A stretch of DNA of 35,734 nucleotides from UBA4874 sp002399435 (GCA_036823195.1 DAISGI010000024.1:1-35734), one strand, 5' to 3'; shown: positions 7,299-15,936, numbered from the stretch's first letter. Notes: generated from the letters alone by a model not told the origin. Numbers and translations: made by a program.

Positions 7299-8665
7299 AG
7301 GTTTTCCTCCATGGGCAGCGTAAATGTAAAAACAGAACCTTTGGGAATATTGTCTGTCACAGAGATCTGTCCGCCATGAGCTTCCACAATGGCCTTGCAT
7401 ATGGAGAGACCAAGTCCCAGACCTTTGTGTCCATCCACAATATCCTTTTCCTGCGTCACATAACGCTCGAACAAGCGGCTTCGGATCGCATCAGGGATAC
7501 CGTCTCCGGTATCCGCTACGGAAACAGTCAAATGCCGGCCAGCTTCCACAGTCAGCGAAATGGCGCTGTCAGGCGGCGTATGACGGGCGGCATTTTCCAG
7601 AAGATTGATGATTACCTGCGCAATCAGCTTCCCATCCATCGGCACCGTTACCACATCATCAGGCAGCTTTACCTTAAAATTCCTGTTGCGCAACAGCCGC
7701 TCGGTCTGCTTCACTGCTTCCCCAACCACATCATCAATTACTTCATCCTGCTTGTGCAGCACCAGCTTTTTTTCGCTGATACGGGTCATGCTGAGAATGT
7801 TTTCCACAAGACCGGTAAGCCATACAATCTCTTCGCTTATATCGACAGCGAGCTTCCTGCGCTCCGACTCGGAAAGTATATCGTAGCTATCCGCCAGCAG
7901 ATTCCCGGCTCCGGAAATCGCTGTCAGCGGACTCCTGAGATCGTGCGCCACGGAGCGGAGAAAGATGCTGCGCTGCTGTTCCCGCCCCATGGCCAGTCGT
8001 ATTTTTTCCCGGTCGGCTACCAGCCTTTCCCGTTCCAATGCAATACCAAGCTGTGTACAGATAGCCTTTACAATTAAAAGCTGGCTGTTGTCCGGTTCTT
8101 CCTCCTTGATTTCCATCATTCCCAGCGTGCCGTTACCGCCGTTTATTCCAAAACCTTTTTTCGGGCCCTTCCAATCCAGATGGATCGTACAGCTCAGTCC
8201 CGTGTATTTCTTTAAAAGAAACTCCGCCTTTTTTACAACATTTTCCCGGCCGCTGGCGGATAGAAATCCTGAAGCGATCCGGTAAAGGATCCAGGCAGTG
8301 TGCTCATTTTGCGCTGCCAACCTCATTTCGTTCTGCAGTCTGGAAGTAATCGTACCGGATACAATGCCCGTAATCAAAAAAAACAAAAGCAGCATCAAAT
8401 CGTTCGTTCCATATATAAGAAACGAATAAAGAGGACGTGTAAACAGAAAATTAAACAGCAGAGCACAAAGAAGCGCCGCACAGATTGCCCATCTCCGACT
8501 GCTGGTTAGCACCGCCGTAAACAGGACGCCGAGCAGAAATATCATGATAGTACTCTCGTTTTCCACACCCATATGTCCGGTGAAAATCGATAAAACCGTA
8601 ACCAGACACATGATTAAAACTGTTTTCACTGCATTTTTCAGCGTATCGCATCCTCCTACTGCCAT
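7295..8665 (-). CDS. kdpD: KdpD-like sensor histidine kinase lacking the large cytosolic N-domain
   Basis: Membrane sensor kinase that probably reads potassium or osmotic state. The 456-residue protein begins almost at once with about four membrane segments (residues 12-105) of the DUF4118 type found in KdpD, then a GAF-like stretch (about 125-215), the dimerisation H-box SVAHDLRSPLT (His241), N-box LLENAARHTPP (Asn358), VADTGDGIP and GLGLGLSICKAIVEAHGG. Full KdpD proteins are about 890 residues; the N-terminal KdpD and USP domains are absent here. The start is uncertain: ATG 8665 has only a weak site, while a perfect AGGAGG lies just inside the frame and could serve a CTG some ten bases further on. 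Predicted promoter at 8698-8726. Confidence 0.88.
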   Translation of the reverse strand: MAVGGCDTLKNAVKTVLIMCLVTVLSIFTGHMGVENESTIMIFLLGVLFTAVLTSSRRWAICAALLCALLFNFLFTRPLYSFLIYGTNDLMLLLFFLITGIVSGTITSRLQNEMRLAAQNEHTAWILYRIASGFLSASGRENVVKKAEFLLKKYTGLSCTIHLDWKGPKKGFGINGGNGTLGMMEIKEEEPDNSQLLIVKAICTQLGIALERERLVADREKIRLAMGREQQRSIFLRSVAHDLRSPLTAISGAGNLLADSYDILSESERRKLAVDISEEIVWLTGLVENILSMTRISEKKLVLHKQDEVIDDVVGEAVKQTERLLRNRNFKVKLPDDVVTVPMDGKLIAQVIINLLENAARHTPPDSAISLTVEAGRHLTVSVADTGDGIPDAIRSRLFERYVTQEKDIVDGHKGLGLGLSICKAIVEAHGGQISVTDNIPKGSVFTFTLPMEENL

Positions 8666-8697
8666 ATCACTTCTTGCATATCATTTTCAGCATACCC

Positions 8698-8726
8698 ATT
8701 ATATCCTTTTGCTTCCCTGGCAGCAA
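8698..8726 (-). promoter_or_regulatory. promoter of the KdpD/KdpE-like pair
   Basis: Minus-strand TTGCTG (8721-8726), 17-bp spacer, TATAAT (8698-8703), placing the start of transcription about 25 nt before the kinase frame. Confidence 0.65.
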
Positions 8727-8786
8727 TGGATGTCTCCATAGATAATAGTTTTTACCAATAATGGCAAGGAATATGCCAGAATTACG

Positions 8787-9233
8787 TCATTTTCCTTTGT
8801 CTGCGCCCCAAAGCTCTGTCAGCAGAGAGTCAATGGGCTCACCTGCGGAAAGCAATCTGTCCACGCCCTCATTTATGAAGATATCCCGCAGATTCGGTGT
8901 ATTGCAGCGCGCAACAATTGCAATCCCGGGATCCGTGCTTTTGGCATCATGGCATATTGCCAGGTTGTCTTTATCCTCATCAGAGAGAGCAAACAGGATG
9001 GAATAACAGCCATCCTCCGGATAGGATTGCGCTGTAATATTTCTGCATTTCATACCCATTTTATTTATTTTCTCCGCAACATCCGGTGCGCCATATACCA
9101 AAACGCCTTGATTGGCACGTCCCTGCGGGCTTTCAAGGATACCGCCCCTCTCTATAAAATGATCAATGCGGCACATGACAAGATAACCAAGCATAACAAC
9201 ACCTGCAGACACTATAATCAAAAATAGTATCAA
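8787..9233 (-). CDS. small membrane-anchored TrkA-N-like protein
   Basis: A 148-residue protein with one N-terminal membrane segment (about residues 1-20, ILFLIIVSAGVVMLGYLVM) and a cytoplasmic domain that resembles half of a TrkA-N/RCK Rossmann fold: a beta strand VLVYGAPDVAEKI where RCK proteins have GxGxxG, then YSILFALSDEDKDNLAIC, GIAIVARCNTPNLRDIFINEGVDRLL. The glycine motif is degenerate, so NAD binding is doubtful. The chosen start is TTG at 9233, five bases after GAGGTGG; a frame extending to 9347 has no ribosome site. It lies between the KdpD-like kinase and the divergent trkH gene, so a regulatory role for the potassium channel or kinase is a reasonable inference. Confidence 0.75.
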   Translation of the reverse strand: MILFLIIVSAGVVMLGYLVMCRIDHFIERGGILESPQGRANQGVLVYGAPDVAEKINKMGMKCRNITAQSYPEDGCYSILFALSDEDKDNLAICHDAKSTDPGIAIVARCNTPNLRDIFINEGVDRLLSAGEPIDSLLTELWGADKGK

Positions 9234-9608
9234 GTCAACCACCTCGTTTTCCTTTTCAGAATACCAGAAAGGCAATAAAGACGGTGTCATCATTGTACTG
9301 TGTTGTGTTAGTTTTATATAAAGGACATCCTTCAGCACGTTCAGCATCCTACTGCTTACTGCTGCAGCACCTTGCTGTGTTCTGCAGGACGGTTTGTCAC
9401 GAGTATTCCATACATATTAACGAATTTTTTATACTTATCCTATTCTTCTTTATACTATATTTATACGAATTCCACTATCATATAAAATTGTCATCGAACA
9501 GTGGATGCATTGCCATTGAATCGGCAGCTCCATGGATCGATGTTTAATATTGCTGTATTGTAGAATAATGATATATGGCATAAATACGGCAGAAGGAGGT
9601 GTGTTGCC
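9234..9608. other. divergent intergenic region of the potassium module
   Basis: About 375 bp between the TrkA-N-like gene and trkH. It holds AT-rich DNA with several TATA-like boxes on both strands (for example near 9435-9485) and the trkH ribosome site AAGGAGG at 9593-9599. I see no clear consensus promoter and no match to the ydaO-type c-di-AMP riboswitch that controls some Firmicute potassium genes. Confidence 0.5.
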
Positions 9609-10904
9609 ATACCTGCATTATTTCATAAGTTACGGCCGGAACAGGCTATCGCCCTGGGATTTGCAACGGTCATTCTGTTGGGAGCCGTTCTTCTGATGCT
9701 TCCCATTGCACAAAACGACGGAATCGATGTCCCCTTCATTGATGCACTGTTTACCTCGACCAGCGCGGTCTGCGTTACCGGGTTGGCAGCCATTGATATC
9801 GCGGATAATTTTAATGTGTTCGGTCAGGCTGTTGTTGCAGCACTGATTCAGATTGGAGGCCTTGGCGTCACCTCTGTGGGGGTGAGCCTTATTCTTCTCG
9901 CCCGGAGAAAGGTCACCTTCAAGGATCGTATACTGGTAAAGGAAGCCATGAATCTGAATTCTGTGGGAGGAATTGTAAAGCTGGTAAAGTCTGTCCTCCT
10001 GATGACCCTGTGCTTTGAAGGAACGGGAGTGCTCCTGAACTTTATCGTTTTTTCACAGGATTACGCACCTTTGCACGCCTTATGGATCAGTGTTTTCCAT
10101 TCTATTGCTGCCTTCAATAATTCCGGCTACGACATCCTGGGAGGATTCCGGAATCTGATACCTTATCAGAATAACGTACTGCTGAATCTGACGACCACAG
10201 GACTGATCATATTCGGCGGACTGGGTTTTCTGGTCATTCGTGAGATCCTTTCCAAACGGCACTTCAAAAAGTTCAGCCTGCACACGAAAGTCGTTATCAC
10301 CATGACCGCTACGCTGCTGGCTGTCGGAACCATACTGCTGAAGGCAACGGAAAATATAAGCTGGCTGGGAGCATTCTTTTTCAGTACATCCGCAAGGACA
10401 GCCGGATTCAGTACTTATCCGTTGGGGGAGTTCTCCAATGCGGGACTGTTCCTGCTGATCATTCTGATGTTCATCGGAGCTTCCCCTGGATCCACCGGCG
10501 GCGGCATTAAAACAACCACCGCATTTACCATAATGAAGAGCGCATATAGTATGGCAACCAATAAGCATTGCGCTGCGTTTAAAAGGCGCATTCCAAGGGA
10601 AACGGTCCGAAAAGCCTTTATTGTTTTCGCACTGGCCCTGGCGTTGGTTTGCCTGAATTCCTATCTGCTTAGTATCCTCGAACCGCGGTTTACCTTTATT
10701 CAGCTGTTGTTCGAGGTGGTATCCGCGTTTGGTACCGTTGGCCTGTCCACCGGCATTACGCCGAACCTCTGCGCTTGGAGCAAGACTATTATCATACTGA
10801 CCATGTATATCGGACGACTGGGTCCCCTTACCGTAGCCATGATATGGTCTTACCGGCCATTGTCCAATGCCAGCTATTCGGAAGAAACGATTACGATCGG
10901 GTAA
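9609..10904 (+). CDS. ktrB: TrkH/KtrB-type potassium channel subunit, noncanonical start
   Basis: Potassium-translocating membrane subunit, four repeated M1-P-M2 units. The selectivity-filter loops are visible: TSTSAVCVTGLA, SIAAFNNSGYD, TSARTAGFS and SAFGTVGLSTG, as is the gate-loop region GASPGSTGGGIKTTT. Family homology begins upstream of the first usual start codon: in-frame residues PALFHKLRPEQAIALGFATV precede TTG 9678. AAGGAGG at 9593-9599 fits a start near 9603-9609, but the frame has only GTT, GCC and ATA there; the coordinate given uses ATA 9609 (431 residues, close to family length). Starting at TTG 9678 would lose the first part of M1. The stop is 13 bp before the trkA ATG, so the pair is co-transcribed. 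Confidence 0.88.
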   Translation: MPALFHKLRPEQAIALGFATVILLGAVLLMLPIAQNDGIDVPFIDALFTSTSAVCVTGLAAIDIADNFNVFGQAVVAALIQIGGLGVTSVGVSLILLARRKVTFKDRILVKEAMNLNSVGGIVKLVKSVLLMTLCFEGTGVLLNFIVFSQDYAPLHALWISVFHSIAAFNNSGYDILGGFRNLIPYQNNVLLNLTTTGLIIFGGLGFLVIREILSKRHFKKFSLHTKVVITMTATLLAVGTILLKATENISWLGAFFFSTSARTAGFSTYPLGEFSNAGLFLLIILMFIGASPGSTGGGIKTTTAFTIMKSAYSMATNKHCAAFKRRIPRETVRKAFIVFALALALVCLNSYLLSILEPRFTFIQLLFEVVSAFGTVGLSTGITPNLCAWSKTIIILTMYIGRLGPLTVAMIWSYRPLSNASYSEETITIG

Positions 10905-10917
10905 AGGAGAGAATGAT

Positions 10918-11595
10918 ATGAATCAACAAAAACCAATTATAGAGTTTGGCGTTATCGGGCTTGGAAGATTCGGACAGGCATTGGTAAAAACCTTGACCGA
11001 TGCCGGCAAGGAAGTCCTGGCGCTGGACAGCAATGAAAACAAGATCAAACAGATAAGGGACAACACGGCAAACGCCTTTGTGGTTCAATCCATGGATAAG
11101 GAGACTTTGATGGATACCGGCATTCAGAACTGCGACACCGTAATTGTCTGCATCGGAGAAAAAGTGGATGTCAGCATCCTGACAAGTCTCAACATCATCA
11201 ATATGGGAGTGCCCCGGGTGATTTCCAAGGCAGTCTCCTATGAACAAGGCCTTGTTCTGGAAAAGATTGGCGCCGAAGTCGTCTACCCGGAACATGATAT
11301 GGCGATCCGTCTGGCGAACACTCTGATTTCTTCGAGAACGCTTATATCCATTGAATTACGGAACAATCTCAATATCTCCGAAATGAAAATTACCAATAAA
11401 ATGGAAGGGCAGTCCGTACTTCAGGCGGATCTGCGCCGGAAATACAGCCTGAACATCATTGCCATGGAGCATAATGGCAATGCGACGAGCGAGATTACTC
11501 CGGATCTGGTCTTCCATGAGAATGACAAGATAGTGGTAGTCGGCAACCGCGAGAATATCAGAAAGTTTGAATTGTATATGACCAGCAGAAGCTGA
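10918..11595 (+). CDS. ktrA: TrkA/KtrA-type potassium channel regulatory subunit
   Basis: Cytosolic RCK ring subunit that gates the TrkH/KtrB channel. The 225-residue protein has an N-terminal Rossmann domain with the nucleotide motif GVIGLGRFGQAL, an acidic strand end LALDSNE, then VVQSMDKETL, ISKAVSYEQGLVLEKIGAEVVYPEHDMA, and a C-terminal TrkA-C domain (about residues 140-220) that in KtrA homologues binds c-di-AMP. AAGGAGA lies seven bases before the ATG. Length is usual for KtrA. A terminator follows directly. Confidence 0.93.
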   Translation: MNQQKPIIEFGVIGLGRFGQALVKTLTDAGKEVLALDSNENKIKQIRDNTANAFVVQSMDKETLMDTGIQNCDTVIVCIGEKVDVSILTSLNIINMGVPRVISKAVSYEQGLVLEKIGAEVVYPEHDMAIRLANTLISSRTLISIELRNNLNISEMKITNKMEGQSVLQADLRRKYSLNIIAMEHNGNATSEITPDLVFHENDKIVVVGNRENIRKFELYMTSRS

Positions 11596-11599
11596 GTTA

Positions 11600-11639
11600 A
11601 AGCTGCAGATAAGACAGAATCTTTTCTGCAGCTTCTTTT
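11600..11639 (+). terminator. terminator after the potassium channel operon
   Basis: AAGCTGCAGA (11600-11609) pairs with TCTGCAGCTT (11625-11634), followed by CTTTTG. It ends the trkH-trkA transcript. Confidence 0.7.
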
Positions 11640-11670
11640 GAATCCATGATCCGGCCTTTCTCTCTTTACC

Positions 11671-11730
11671 GCTTTTTATCGCCCTTTATCACTCTTTATC
11701 GCCCTTTATCACTCTTTATCGCTCTTTATC
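11671..11730. repeat. six 10-bp tandem copies, nested in a 20-bp period
   Basis: Units ending in tttatc repeat every 10 bp: gctttttatc, gccctttatc, actctttatc, gccctttatc, actctttatc, gctctttatc. The middle copies alternate, so a 20-bp period is also present. It lies between the convergent trkA and sugar-binding genes, where no gene is seen. Confidence 0.85.
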
Positions 11731-11742
11731 ACTTTGACAGTT

Positions 11743-13419
11743 TTAGTCTTTCACGTTCTTTTTGTACCGATCCAGCAGGGTCTGATCGATTTTAAGAATC
11801 TCATCCAATCCCAGATCTTTCAGGCTCTGAATATGACTGTCCCAATCATCCATAGAGATCTGTCCCAGGATTAGCTGTGTTGCCAGCTGGCTGGATTGGG
11901 TACCCAAATCCGTGTTGAGTTCCAACCGACGTTGTACCTGTTCCTGAGTCGGTACGGGAAAATAGTTTTCTTTTCCCAGCGGCGTCGTCGGATGATAATC
12001 TATGATATTACGCTGAAACTCTGCCTTGTACTCCGGCACAATACTGATTTCGTTCTCCATGGGAACGAATCTCCGTTTCGGGAATATGCTTCCGTTGGCC
12101 CAGATTAAATCTCCGATCTCTTTTCCTTCTTTTGCCGCTTGTTCCCAACTGGCATTCAGAGCAATGGGAAGCAGTTTTTTCTCTCCGTCCTTAACTTCAT
12201 AGGTCTCTCCCTCTATGCCCCACTGGGTCAGTTCCATATATTTGTCGCTGCATAGAATATCCAGCAGAGTACCGGCCACATCCAGATCCTTGCATTCTTT
12301 GGTAAATGCCCAACGATTATAGGACAGATACGGAGGTTCAATAGCAAGGATTGGTTCTGCCGCATCCGTGGCTTTAAGCGGACCAATCGGCAGATAGGCA
12401 GCGTCCGGATCCCCTGTGCCAGGCTCCTGCCAGGTCTGCATGCAGTAATCAAAGATTGCTCCTGCTTTATTCTCTGCAATCACCTGATCCAGGGGGTCCC
12501 CACCACCGATCGTACTGGTATCCATCAGTCCTTCTTTGGCCAGTTTATTCAAATATTTAAAGTAATCCTTGATTCCTGGCTGATACCATGGGGAAACTGC
12601 TTTCCCGTCTTCTATGACAAAGCAGGAAATCTCGTTCACCAGTCCAAACCATTGGGCTATTCCATTGTTCCATGCAGCCGGATTAAAGGCAAGGACTTCA
12701 TCCTGCTGTCCATTCCCGTTTGCATCCTTCTCCCGGAATGCTTTCAGCATATGGTAAAAATCATCCGCTGTTTTTGGAACTTCCAGATTCAATTTATCCA
12801 GCCAGTCCTTTCGGACGGAGATAACCTGGTTGGTAGAACCGGGTTTCCCATCATATGTTGTCGCCTGGATCTGGCTGATCCAATAAACATTCCCATTCTC
12901 TGCTGCATTCAATGCATTGGAACGAGCGCCTTTTCCGCCTTCCGCAAAGAATTGTTTAGCGGTTCCATCACTGTGCTCATCGATAATCTGATTGACGGGA
13001 AGGATTGTTCCCTTGTCCACAAAATTCAGAATTGTGTCGTCCCCCAAGCCGGTTACATTCAAAAAATCCGGCATATCCGTTGCGGATGCCATACGGGTTT
13101 GCAGCGTTGTTTGATACTGATCATTGGCAACGACTTCAAACTTGGGATTGAGTCCTTTTTCCTTAAAAAGCTTTTGAAATTCTTTCCAGGAGCTATACTT
13201 TTCCCGATCTTTGAAGTGAATATGGGGATTGCCAGTCTCCGGACCCATGATATGAATCGTCTTGCTGCCGGCTTTGTCTGCGGCCTGATTGCTTCCTTTT
13301 GACTTATTCTTATTGGAACTTCCCGTTGTTTGTGGACTTGTGGCACAAGCACTGAGAACACCCATCATAAGCAAGACAGCGAGTGTGACCGACAAGTACC
13401 TCCAAAGCTTTTTTTCCAA
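11743..13419 (-). CDS. LplA-type extracellular solute-binding lipoprotein
   Basis: Binding component of the second carbohydrate ABC transporter, 558 residues, the large LplA/YtcQ class typical of Firmicutes. The N-terminus is basic and hydrophobic, with the lipobox VLSAC at about residue 24, then a Ser/Asn/Lys-rich linker and the binding domain (RKDWLDKLNLEVPKTADDFY, RWAFTKECKDLDVAGTLLD). The start is TTG at 13419, seven bases after GAGGAGGA; an in-frame ATG 42 bases upstream would put that site inside the gene. It lies 85 bp after the permease genes as the last gene of its operon. Confidence 0.9.
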   Translation of the reverse strand: MEKKLWRYLSVTLAVLLMMGVLSACATSPQTTGSSNKNKSKGSNQAADKAGSKTIHIMGPETGNPHIHFKDREKYSSWKEFQKLFKEKGLNPKFEVVANDQYQTTLQTRMASATDMPDFLNVTGLGDDTILNFVDKGTILPVNQIIDEHSDGTAKQFFAEGGKGARSNALNAAENGNVYWISQIQATTYDGKPGSTNQVISVRKDWLDKLNLEVPKTADDFYHMLKAFREKDANGNGQQDEVLAFNPAAWNNGIAQWFGLVNEISCFVIEDGKAVSPWYQPGIKDYFKYLNKLAKEGLMDTSTIGGGDPLDQVIAENKAGAIFDYCMQTWQEPGTGDPDAAYLPIGPLKATDAAEPILAIEPPYLSYNRWAFTKECKDLDVAGTLLDILCSDKYMELTQWGIEGETYEVKDGEKKLLPIALNASWEQAAKEGKEIGDLIWANGSIFPKRRFVPMENEISIVPEYKAEFQRNIIDYHPTTPLGKENYFPVPTQEQVQRRLELNTDLGTQSSQLATQLILGQISMDDWDSHIQSLKDLGLDEILKIDQTLLDRYKKNVKD

Positions 13420-13504
13420 TATACTCTCCTCCTCATAAAATAATCTATAAACAATGTCCATGATGTTCCATGGCTTTTGTTTAACACTGTTCGCAGCCGC
13501 CGCC

Positions 13505-14389
13505 TCACCCCTTCAGAGAACCCAGCATAACGCCCTTTACAAAGTACTTCTGGAAAAAGGGGTAGGTAAAGATAACCGGCAGCGTGGTAAATATGATCAT
13601 GGAATATTTTAGCTGGTTGTTGGATAGCTTCAGACGGGCCATAGCTTCCGCCTCTGCCTGGGATAACTTCGTCAGATCCACCGTCTGCTGAACCAGTACC
13701 CTGCGCAGATACATCTGCAGCGGCTGAATCGAAGTATCCGGCTGATAAACATTGGAGGTGAACCAGCTGTTCCATACACCTACTATGGTATATATCCCCA
13801 CCACCGCAAGAATCGGCTTACTCAGCGGCACATAGATGCGGGAAAGGATGGTGAAATTGTTGGCCCCGTCAATCTGCGCTGATTCCCTCAGGGACTCGGG
13901 TATTCCGACAAAAAACGTCCTGGTCAGAATGATGTACCAGATATTAAAGCACGACGGTATGATCAGTGCCCAAACGGTATTGTACAGCCCCAATTTGGAT
14001 ATCAACAGAAAAGATGGGATCAGACCTCCGCCAAAATACATCGGAACAAGAAGAAAGGCCACAACAAACTTTCGCCCCATCAGCTTTTTGGAGGTCAGGG
14101 GATAAGCGCATGTGATACTGGTCAGGAGGACCAACAAAGTATTGGCCACCACATAGAATATGGTATATCCATAAGCCCGCCACATCTTACCGTCCGTAGC
14201 CAGTATGGAATAAGACCGGAAATACAGCCCCCTGGGATAAAAGTATACCTTCATGCTGGCGGCAACAACCGGGTCACTGATGGAGAGAATGAATACATAG
14301 TACATGGGATACAATGTAATGAAGCAAACCAGTATCATAACCAGATTGATCACGATATCCCCTGCGTTGAATTTACGCTTTACCGTCAT
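13505..14389 (-). CDS. LplC-type carbohydrate ABC permease
   Basis: MalG-type membrane subunit, 294 residues, about six membrane segments, EAA loop LRESAQIDGANNFTILSRIY, C-terminus GVMLGSLKG typical of LplC/YtcP. The start ATG at 14389 has GAGGAG seven bases upstream; a GTG at 14404 is in frame but would take the ribosome site inside. It follows the LplB-type gene by 39 bp. Confidence 0.92.
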   Translation of the reverse strand: MTVKRKFNAGDIVINLVMILVCFITLYPMYYVFILSISDPVVAASMKVYFYPRGLYFRSYSILATDGKMWRAYGYTIFYVVANTLLVLLTSITCAYPLTSKKLMGRKFVVAFLLVPMYFGGGLIPSFLLISKLGLYNTVWALIIPSCFNIWYIILTRTFFVGIPESLRESAQIDGANNFTILSRIYVPLSKPILAVVGIYTIVGVWNSWFTSNVYQPDTSIQPLQMYLRRVLVQQTVDLTKLSQAEAEAMARLKLSNNQLKYSMIIFTTLPVIFTYPFFQKYFVKGVMLGSLKG

Positions 14390-14428
14390 ATAAAGACTCC
14401 TCACTTTCCATGGTATGAATGATCTGCA

Positions 14429-15400
14429 TTACCATAAGCTATACCCTGCGATCTTATCACTGGCTTTATTGGACGCAAAAACCATCAGGAAATTGATAAC
14501 TGTTGACAGCAAACCGATTGCCGTGGTATAGCTGAATTGTCCTCCTTCGATCCCAAGACGGTAAACATAAGTCCCGATAACATCCGCAGTGGGATACGTG
14601 GCAGGGGAATACAAAAGAAGGATCAGATCGGTATTGGATGACAGCAGCGATCCAACCGCCATGATCAGCATGATGGAGATCGTTGGTTTGATGCCGGGAA
14701 GGGTAATATGCCACATGGACTGCCACCTGGTAGCACCATCCAGGTAGGCGGATTCATATAACGATGGATCAATACCAGTAATGGCAGAAAGATAAAGAAT
14801 GGAGTTGAATCCAAACGATTTCCATATATTTGTAATGGTATAGATCACCGGAAAAGCCTTGGGCTCCGTATTAAGGCTCTTCCGCGACTCGCCGAACAAT
14901 GCAATGATATTATTGACCAGCCCATCTGTCTTTACAAAAGACAGCACCATGCCGGCTACCACAACGGCGGAGATAAAGTAAGGCAGATAGCTGGCCGTTT
15001 GAGTGAACTTCTTGAAGCGCACGGACCGTACTTCATTGAGCAGCAAAGCAAAAAGAATGGGAGGCCAGAATCCGAACAACAGATTTAAAAAACTCAATGA
15101 AATGGTATTCGTCATGATTCGCCCGAAAAATGGTCCACTGATAAATCGCTTGAAATGCTTCAATCCAACCCACTTGATATCCTGGGTAAAGGAAAAGAAA
15201 GGCATACCAGGTGAATAATCCTGAAATGCTATCAATATTCCATAAATCGGAATATAGCAAAAAAGAAAAATAATGATCAACGTGGGCAGCATCATGGCAT
15301 ACAGCTCTGCATTCTCCCGCAGCAATCCGCTCCGGTGCATTTTTTGAAATCTCTTTTCAGATGCCCTGCTGTTCTTTTGCGCTGCTGTTCCTGCGTTCAA
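14429..15400 (-). CDS. LplB-type carbohydrate ABC permease
   Basis: MalF-type partner permease, 323 residues, with about six membrane segments beginning at AMMLPTLIIIFLFCYIPIYG and the EAA loop YESAYLDGATRWQSMWHITL. The start given is TTG 15400, ten bases after AAGGAG. A better-placed ATG at 15406 lies in another frame and closes after 16 codons, so it is either a tiny overlapping leader frame or simply unused; an internal ATG (MHRSGLL) is a third option. It is the first gene of the operon, about 400 nt downstream of the promoter at 15818-15846. No ATPase gene accompanies the transporter. Confidence 0.9.
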   Translation of the reverse strand: MNAGTAAQKNSRASEKRFQKMHRSGLLRENAELYAMMLPTLIIIFLFCYIPIYGILIAFQDYSPGMPFFSFTQDIKWVGLKHFKRFISGPFFGRIMTNTISLSFLNLLFGFWPPILFALLLNEVRSVRFKKFTQTASYLPYFISAVVVAGMVLSFVKTDGLVNNIIALFGESRKSLNTEPKAFPVIYTITNIWKSFGFNSILYLSAITGIDPSLYESAYLDGATRWQSMWHITLPGIKPTISIMLIMAVGSLLSSNTDLILLLYSPATYPTADVIGTYVYRLGIEGGQFSYTTAIGLLSTVINFLMVFASNKASDKIAGYSLW

Positions 15401-15810
15401 AGTTCATCAACTCCTTAATCATCCATATTTTTCAATATAATGAATGTACTTTATCCATTAAATGTGAATCTGGTTGTTTACCATGGAGCCCGCATAATCA
15501 CCACCACTTTTCCTGCTCAAAATATCTGCATTTTTGCTAACGTCCAGATACTATGCGTCAATTTTGTAAGATTTTATTACCTTCTATATTTTAATAGCCA
15601 TACACCAAGTCATTTCTTATAGGCATTGGCTCTTTTATCTTTACAGGAGTGTAACTTCATTTTCAAAGTTCATCTTTTTTAGGCCGGACACTGATTAGGT
15701 TATTTCAAAAAAATTTTGTAATAGAATAAACACAGTACATTTTGATAATGCTTCATTCTCGATAGCGCCAACAAAATGCATGGTTTTATATTAGTCTTGT
15801 TTAATGAGAA
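15401..15810 (-). other. long untranslated leader of the LplBCA-type operon
   Basis: Roughly 400 nt lie between the predicted transcription start and the first permease. No gene is supported. The 13-bp sequence ttcaaagttcatc occurs at 15662-15674 and again at the permease start (15396-15408). Short inverted repeats are present, but I recognise no known riboswitch. Confidence 0.45.
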
Positions 15811-15817
15811 CGTCTAT

Positions 15818-15846
15818 ATTATAGTACTCAATTTTTGAGATGTCAA
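15818..15846 (-). promoter_or_regulatory. perfect sigma-A promoter of the LplBCA-type operon
   Basis: Minus-strand TTGACA (15841-15846), exactly 17 bp, TATAAT (15818-15823). The spacer contains the inverted repeat CTCAA-N3-TTGAG (15827-15839), so a repressor bound there would block RNA polymerase. Confidence 0.88.
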
Positions 15847-15883
15847 CAACTTTTTCTACTTTTTTGAGAAATATATTCTCAAA
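15827..15883. promoter_or_regulatory. paired operators for the divergent Xre-type regulator
   Basis: Two related inverted repeats share the half-site TTGAG/CTCAA: CTCAA-N3-TTGAG at 15827-15839 and TTTGAGAA-N5-TTCTCAAA at 15863-15883, with centres 40 bp apart. The first lies in the leftward promoter, the second just upstream of the xre gene. A weak rightward promoter (TTCTCA 15876-15881, TATGAT 15899-15904) would overlap the second site. Binding by the adjacent Xre protein is inferred from position. Confidence 0.65.
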
Positions 15884-15936
15884 TATTCAGGAATTGTTAT
15901 GATAAGTCAGAAACATATGAATGGGAGGAATTGGAG

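Noticed and set aside
9234..9608. c-di-AMP (ydaO) riboswitch before trkH
   Set aside because: Expected for some potassium genes, but I see none of its conserved sequence blocks.
15440..15622. Plus-strand 60-codon frame in the transporter leader
   Set aside because: AT-rich chance frame without a ribosome site, antisense to the predicted leader.
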